This document shows positions 61,301-64,000 of a DNA stretch of 64,000 nt, one piece after another (position 1 is the stretch's first letter; every line of letters begins with the position of its first letter). A program made the position numbers and the translations under genes. Below the pieces are notes generated by a model. That model searched no databases. It worked only from the letters and a program-made list of their open reading frames with translations, and had not been told where the DNA came from. This DNA is from Limnoperna fortunei (Eukaryota; Mollusca; Bivalvia; Mytilida; Modiolidae), in NCBI GenBank assembly GCA_944474755.1, contig OX104118.1, positions 74,665,865 through 74,729,864 on the forward strand, in the 5' to 3' direction.

Positions 61301-63544
61301 TCACAGCGACAGAAAAAACTTTAGAAAATTTCTTGAATTAGTGGTTTCCGGACCATAACTCGAAAAGTTCTCAACCAATTTTATTGAAACTTTGGGATAT
61401 TGTTACGTACCATAAGAGGAGGAACCCCATTGATTTTGGGGTAAATCCGTTCAAGGTCAAGGTCACAGCGAACGAAATGTCAGAAAATTTCTTGAATCTG
61501 AAATTTTACACAATGGTTCAATACTGTTACAGGATTCACATATTCATATTTTATGCAACTTTGAAAATTTGTTGATAAAGCTTACATTTTTCCTGCTGAA
61601 ACCCTTCCTCACTTTGTCTCCAGTTTACATGTAATGCCTGTAATAACCAATTATGTTAAATCTTAAAATGAAGACAAGGAAAGTTTTGGTTAATAAAATA
61701 CGGCAACTCGGCTTTTGCACCCCTGTGTATATTGATTTTTTTAACAAATAAATCTTTATTGCATATTTTTTTTTAACAAATAATGGTCTTTTATTTTAGG
61801 GCACAACAAATGAGGAGGGTGCCACTGGGCGAAGTTTTACACCAGAAGGAATAGAAAAATTAGATGATTACGTACTGCAACCTGCACCACAAGGACAGGT
61901 CATGAAATGTAGAATTACTAGAGATAAAAAGGGAATTGACAGAGGAGTCTATCCTACTTACTACTTACACTTAGAACGAGAAGATGGTAAAAAGGTCAGT
62001 TTTTATCGAATAAAACTGCAATGTTGCAAATTTTGAATCATTGTGTCTCTGCCATGATAGGTAGAAGCCATATTGTTTTGTTTTCTGTATCCTTGGTATT
62101 TCTGTGTCCAAGCAAATAAACAACTGCTCCAAGGATATATCAGTTTCAACAAGATCTTTTGTCAGTTGAATGAATTTTTAATTCTAAAATAAATGATTTG
62201 GGCAGTAAATACTTGTCTTGTGGGCAAGAAAGCTTCAGTTTGCAAAAATACACTTTTACAATCATTTAAGAAAAATAACAAGAAAAATGACCAACAACAA
62301 GAACAGAAAGTCAAGGGACAAGTTTAAATCTGGACATAGACAATAAACAACACAAAAAACACTAAAGCAGGGTAGGTAACCTGAATCCAATAAAAGCCAA
62401 GGGACAAGTACAAATCTGGATATAGACAATAAACAACACAAAAAACACTAAAGCAGGGTAGGTAACCTGAATCCAATAAAAGCCAAGAATTCACTCAGGA
62501 ATATAATGTTAAAGCACATTGTTTTTGTACCATTATTTAAAGAAGCATATTGTATCTTTGTTAAGTAAAATATTGAATATTTTTCAGACATTTTTATTGG
62601 CTGGAAGGAAAAGAAAGAAGAGTTATCCCTCAAATTATTTAATATCAACTGACCCTACAGATTTATCAAGGGGTGGTGAAGCTTATGTTGGCAAACTGAG
62701 GTATTTTTTACAACTTTATTATTATTCTAAGATATCAAGGGTATAAAACTTAGTATGTCAAACACATGTTACATCAACTCAAGACTCATCAGTTAAATTG
62801 ACAGAAAAAACATTCTAATGATAAAGAGCATCAAATCTGAAAATACCTTGTCAGTTTACCAGACTTTTATTGAGACTGTTTACTTTGTACATTTTATTTT
62901 TCTTGTGATAAGCCTGGGGTAAAATGGTAGTTAGATTTTTTGTGCTGAGAATTGGTTTATTAGAAAGGTCAATGTCATTGAAAGATTGATTTTATTAAAA
63001 ATGTGATGTGATAATTAAAAAAACTTGTATCATATTTTAGTAGTGTAGTTTTTATTATCAGTAGTGCAGAGTTTATTTTTGTTCTTGATCACAGGTCTAA
63101 TTTGCTTGGAACACACTTCACTTTGTTTGATCACGGAGTCAACCCTAAAGATAACTATGAAAATGCAAGAAAGGAATTAGTTGGAATAGTATATGTAAGT
63201 CACTTTAATTTATTACAAGCAAACTTTGTTAAGGGCACCTGCATATAACAAATTACAAGGACAGTTTCTATTTCTACTGTGAGAAAATAATATATGTATT
63301 AAATCATTATTTATATTAAAATTAATAGCCTTGCTTAATAACGGTGTTTTTCCAGTTCTCATTGCTGCCTTTTTGTAAAGAATATTAATAATAAAAATAT
63401 AATATACTTATATATTCCTCAATTAAAACTGCTTTTTTTGAACAGGAGACAAATGTATTAGGATTTAAAGGACCGAGGAAAATGACAATAATTATACCTG
63501 GCATGAACCTGGACCATGAAAGGGTAGACATTAAACCCAGATCT
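43280..63544 (+). CDS. TUB/TULP3: Tubby/TULP-family protein gene (3' end beyond window)
   Basis: Eleven coding exons join in phase to give 471 codons before the right edge. Residues 36-65 form a highly charged helix ([18 protein letters not shown]...) like the N-terminal helix by which TULP3/TUB bind the IFT-A complex. Residues 66-230 are polar and disordered. Residues 233-249 hold a lysine cluster and PPPPP. From about residue 322 comes the tubby domain: [52 protein letters not shown] and [13 protein letters not shown]. Family knowledge: the domain is a membrane-tethered PI(4,5)P2 sensor, and TULP3 delivers GPCRs and other membrane cargo into cilia with IFT-A. The basic GRKRKKS segment belongs to the phosphoinositide-binding face. 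About 100 C-terminal residues are missing because the window ends. Whether it is nearer TUB or TULP3 is open; invertebrates often have one gene covering both. Confidence 0.93.
44198..44372 (+). mobile_element. Degraded GTCC-type element (26.3-kb family)
   Basis: 'gcataaaggaagtacattat', 'ggggagattattggactt' and 'cacagtccacacttgttttt' match 26.3-26.8 and 63.8 kb. The GTCC run is lost. Confidence 0.6.
44837..45200 (+). repeat. 39-bp minisatellite
   Basis: About eight to nine units ('atgtatcaatacagctgtat' then 'caacccctgttgggaccac'). One unit is shortened and one altered. 39 is divisible by 3, so long open frames run on both strands ([13 protein letters not shown] repeats on +). They begin and end with the array and are not genes. 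Degenerate pieces extend to about 45,285. Confidence 0.9.
45822..45919. repeat. 49-bp direct duplication
   Basis: Two adjacent nearly identical units containing 'gacactggatctatgtctca' and 'gttatcattggaccc'. Confidence 0.85.
46236..46261. repeat. (AT)n microsatellite
   Basis: About 13 AT dinucleotides. Confidence 0.95.
46338..46573 (+). mobile_element. Degraded full-length SINE
   Basis: Head 'ggggcctttgtgggcgtagt', B-box region 'ggttgcagattcaagtctc', body 'attgctgaaagtggctttaa' and end 'cattcaaacaaac' align with the 41.0-kb copy but with many substitutions and a shortened centre. Confidence 0.65.
47196..47460 (+). mobile_element. Degraded one-unit GTCC-type element (12.5-kb family)
   Basis: 'tttttatgccacagtgacaa', 'ctcagaaactgtacattaga', 'gacaactaattcctgtttag' and 'gtgtcccatggacac' match 12,517-12,950. 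Only one core unit is left. Confidence 0.6.
48318..48692. repeat. 40-bp minisatellite, about nine copies
   Basis: Units of 'ctttgtctatgaagcagttc' plus 'tttttttgtttggggggcca'. Copies are almost identical, differing mostly in T- and G-run lengths, which points to recent expansion within intron 1. There are no spacers, so it is not CRISPR-like. Confidence 0.95.
49290..49350. repeat. C-run/A-run tract
   Basis: About 14 C followed by about 14 A, then 'cccaaacaaacccctccccc'. It is low complexity. Confidence 0.85.
50288..50335 (+). CDS. TUB/TULP3: Tubby-like gene, coding exon 2
   Basis: Acceptor with a good pyrimidine tract (ttttttatatttttcag) and donor AAG|gtaaaa. It encodes [15 protein letters not shown] between split codons (residues 17-33). 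It adds a short acidic, Pro/Gly-rich stretch ahead of the charged helix. The 120-residue open frame on the opposite strand across this exon is a shadow. Confidence 0.8.
51173..51224 (+). CDS. TUB/TULP3: Tubby-like gene, coding exon 3
   Basis: Acceptor tttgatttcag and donor GAG|gtaagg. It encodes [17 protein letters not shown], the first half of the charged N-terminal helix, and ends in phase 0. The donor neighbourhood is repeated twice more just downstream (see the repeat at 51,218-51,350). Confidence 0.85.
51218..51350 (+). repeat. Tandem triplication of the exon-3 splice donor
   Basis: The block 'gaatgaggtaaggatgtatt' occurs at 51,218, 51,262 and 51,311 (steps 44 and 49). Each copy holds a GAG|gtaagg donor. 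Only the first joins the known frame. Use of a later donor adds sequence with an immediate in-frame TAA. See findings. Confidence 0.9.
51428..51595 (+). repeat. GTCC-type repeat (26.1-kb family)
   Basis: 'agtgatcagtctgtccatcc', 'gctataacttttttatcttt', 'gctatttggtatgtgggtat' and 'cgatgtgtcacataccatgg' match 26,150-26,290. Confidence 0.65.
51575..51862. repeat. Imperfect tandem repeat of about 60-86 bp
   Basis: Four units share 'aactggctgttatcaaagct', 'tacctagtcactattcaaaa' and 'cttgactagctgttg'. It lies within intron 3. Confidence 0.8.
52735..52870 (+). mobile_element. Degraded SINE fragment in intron 3
   Basis: 'cttactggggatcctgcc', 'gggcttcccctgctcatta' and 'gggtgctatgatatatat' followed by 'attctgaaagtggcaaaaaa' are a diverged SINE body. 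Confidence 0.45.
53497..53653 (+). CDS. TUB/TULP3: Tubby-like gene, coding exon 4
   Basis: Acceptor ctttacag and donor TTTG|gtaaga. It starts in phase 0 with [18 protein letters not shown], the second half of the charged helix plus the hydrophobic LGIFQP patch that parallels the conserved segment of TULP3. It then gives a serine-rich basic linker ([14 protein letters not shown]). It leaves phase 1. An in-frame ATG 30 bases upstream of the exon belongs to intron sequence. Confidence 0.9.
55083..55190. repeat. Imperfect AT-rich tandem repeat of about 26-28 bp, four copies
   Basis: Units read 'ataaaatattgccttttta'-like. It lies in intron 4. Confidence 0.65.
56327..56452 (+). CDS. TUB/TULP3: Tubby-like gene, coding exon 5
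   Basis: Acceptor cttgtttcag and donor GCAG|gtaatc. It enters and leaves in phase 1, so it could be skipped without a frame change. It encodes [20 protein letters not shown] and a Ser/Asp-rich tail ([14 protein letters not shown]), low-complexity linker probably exposed to kinases. Confidence 0.85.
56790..57060 (+). mobile_element. GTCC-type element in intron 5
   Basis: Hairpin 'taccttgccacacgaagtgg' closed by 'cgaggta', then a (gtcc)n run at about 56,850-56,880 and one core ('aggtttccagatgataactt'). The 115-residue open frame here is a repeat artefact. An AT palindrome follows at 57,080-57,140. Confidence 0.65.
57654..57908 (+). CDS. TUB/TULP3: Tubby-like gene, coding exon 6
   Basis: Acceptor ggtgcag with a weak pyrimidine tract and donor GAAG|gtactg (not ideal). 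It enters and leaves in phase 1, 255 bp, and is skippable. It encodes a polar, Asn/Gln/Ser-rich linker ([39 protein letters not shown]), including an RS-type patch. If not spliced at 57,908 it stops four codons later (GTG then TGA), so a 3'-terminal use is possible. Confidence 0.8.
59003..59114 (+). CDS. TUB/TULP3: Tubby-like gene, alternative first coding exon (short isoform)
   Basis: ATG at 59,003 in an A-rich context opens 37 codons ([19 protein letters not shown] ... [11 protein letters not shown]), ends in phase 1 and has a good donor GAGG|gtatgt. It joins exon 7 at 60,668 in frame. Entry from an upstream exon is unlikely: an in-frame TAA lies about 30 bases before the ATG, no pyrimidine tract is present, and the nearby AG would give a stop in phase 1. 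It therefore looks like an alternative first exon with its own promoter. The short product lacks the IFT-A-type helix. Confidence 0.75.
60668..60885 (+). CDS. TUB/TULP3: Tubby-like gene, shared coding exon 7
   Basis: Acceptor tattttgcag and donor GAG|gtaagt. It encodes [20 protein letters not shown] (nuclear-localisation-like basic cluster and polyproline) and then an acidic/polar linker ([14 protein letters not shown]). It is reached from exon 6 or from the 59,003 exon, both in phase 1. Family members carry a nuclear-localisation signal N-terminal to the tubby domain. Confidence 0.92.
60905..61045 (+). mobile_element. Very degraded SINE-like sequence in intron 7
   Basis: 'gttgctcagcgggtcaaga', 'cactgggtacttctacttcc' and 'ttccccaataca' resemble the head and body of the SINE. 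Confidence 0.3.
61107..61745 (+). mobile_element. 161-bp-core element with different ends, in intron 7
   Basis: The end hairpin 'agccgagttgcaacgaagtt' and 'gaactcggct' opens the element, and 'ggcaactcggcttttgcac' closes it. Two core units (tttccgga at 61,183 and 61,345, step 162) match the 23.2-kb core: 'ggaccataactcagaaagtt', 'tgaaactttgggatattgtt' and 'attgattttggggtaaatc'. The ends are unrelated to those at 23.2 kb. Confidence 0.75.
61800..61994 (+). CDS. TUB/TULP3: Tubby-like gene, coding exon 8 (tubby domain begins)
   Basis: Acceptor tttattttag and donor AAG|gtcagt, phase 0 at both ends, 65 codons. It encodes the linker up to [11 protein letters not shown] and then [20 protein letters not shown], followed by [17 protein letters not shown]. 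These are the first strands of the tubby beta-barrel. Confidence 0.97.
62308..62487. repeat. 86-bp tandem duplication in intron 8
   Basis: Two adjacent units with 'agacaataaacaacacaaaa' and 'gggtaggtaacctgaatcc' lie at an exact 86-base offset, with a few differences. Confidence 0.9.
62588..62700 (+). CDS. TUB/TULP3: Tubby-like gene, coding exon 9
   Basis: Acceptor atttttcag and donor TGAG|gtattt, leaving two bases. It encodes [20 protein letters not shown] and [16 protein letters not shown]. The basic GRKRKKS loop and the following strands belong to the phosphoinositide-binding face of the domain. Confidence 0.97.
63095..63194 (+). CDS. TUB/TULP3: Tubby-like gene, coding exon 10
   Basis: Acceptor gatcacag, donor TAT|gtaagt. 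It encodes [20 protein letters not shown] and a helix-like segment [10 protein letters not shown]. The loop between NPKDN and ARKEL is short compared with vertebrate TUB. Confidence 0.96.
63446..63544 (+). CDS. TUB/TULP3: Tubby-like gene, coding exon 11 (last in window)
   Basis: Acceptor tttgaacag and donor TCT|gtaagt, phase 0. It encodes [20 protein letters not shown] and [26 protein letters not shown] is the most conserved tubby signature. The next exon is not within the remaining 456 bases. Confidence 0.97.
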
Positions 63545-63817
63545 GTAAGTAGTTAAAACTACTAATATTGTGCAAGAATTCATTAAAATTTTTGTCTCAT
63601 TTGTATTTACACTTTTCTTTGAAGTTTATTCATTAAATGAGTTCTATTTTAACTTTAAACATGTATTTTAGTTCTCAATCTTCTTCCACTTATGGTAGCT
63701 ATTTAAAGTAAAATTGTCCATGAATATAGGAGATATATTGGCATTGATACAGATGTTTGTATATGTTAAGCATTCATTTTTCTTAACAAAATTGTGTGTG
63801 TATTTGGTTAGAATGCT

Positions 63818-64000
63818 CTTTATTCCCCCTCGCAAACTTGTTTGGAGGGGGGTATATAGGAATCACTCTGTCCGTCTGTCTGTCTGTCTGTCCGTCTGTC
63901 CACATCCCTTGTAAGCGCAACTCCTCAAAACTGCTTGATGAAATTTAATGAAACTTAGCATAAAGGAAGTACATTATATGTAGATGTGCATGAAGAATTT
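63818..64000 (+). mobile_element. GTCC-type element, cut by the window end
   Basis: Hairpin 'ccccctcgcaaacttgtttg' closed by 'gaggggggtata', a (gtct/gtcc) run at about 63,869-63,900, and the start of the core ('cataaaggaagtacattata'). It matches 26.3 and 44.2 kb and lies in intron 11. Confidence 0.75.

Noticed and set aside
62448..62648. Open frame on the - strand across exon 9
   Set aside because: Antisense shadow of the tubby-domain exon.

Overview
The window looks like chromosomal DNA of a bivalve mollusc. It is AT-rich and intron-rich, with GT-AG splice sites. It is full of interspersed repeats of kinds described in bivalves: short elements with palindromic ends, a (GTCC/GTCT)n microsatellite and a roughly 160-bp tandem core; a tRNA-derived SINE with an (AAAC)n tail; and decayed non-LTR retrotransposon 3' ends. 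The species cannot be fixed from the sequence alone.

Only one gene can be supported. It is a tubby/TULP-family gene on the + strand that starts at 43,280 and runs off the right edge. Eleven phase-consistent coding exons (43,280-63,544) give 471 codons: an N-terminal basic helix resembling the IFT-A-binding helix of TULP3/TUB, a disordered polar linker, a lysine-rich/polyproline segment, and roughly the first 150 residues of the tubby C-terminal domain. The remaining C-terminal exons lie beyond the window. A second ATG exon at 59,003-59,114 has the right phase to join the shared exon at 60,668 and cannot be an internal exon, so it looks like an alternative first exon giving a short-N-terminus isoform. 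Two overlapping upstream ORFs precede the main start. Introns carry several repeats, including a triplicated copy of the exon-3 splice donor.

Layout: 0-12 kb holds mixed dispersed repeats, two head-to-head LINE 3' remnants (4.0-5.9 kb), two homopyrimidine minisatellites (6.0 and 11.3 kb) and a GC-rich foldback (7.1 kb). 12-14.4 kb holds a GTCC-type element and sequence where nothing is recognised. 14.4-17.1 kb holds a very large foldback (arms about 0.83-0.94 kb) studded with a 16-bp box at 160-200-bp steps. 17-34 kb holds more foldbacks, dispersed repeats and a 161-bp, seven-unit tandem element (23.2-24.5 kb). 34.9-38.4 kb is a roughly 3.5-kb minisatellite of 29-bp units. 38-43 kb holds repeats, including a complete SINE (41.0 kb) and an inverted four-unit copy of the 161-bp element (41.4-42.2 kb). 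43.2-64 kb is the tubby-like gene.

No gene is supported in the first 43 kb. The most unusual structures are the 14.4-17.1-kb foldback with its periodic box, the two-promoter layout of the tubby gene, the tandemly repeated splice donor, and the modular 161-bp repeat that appears with different end hairpins.
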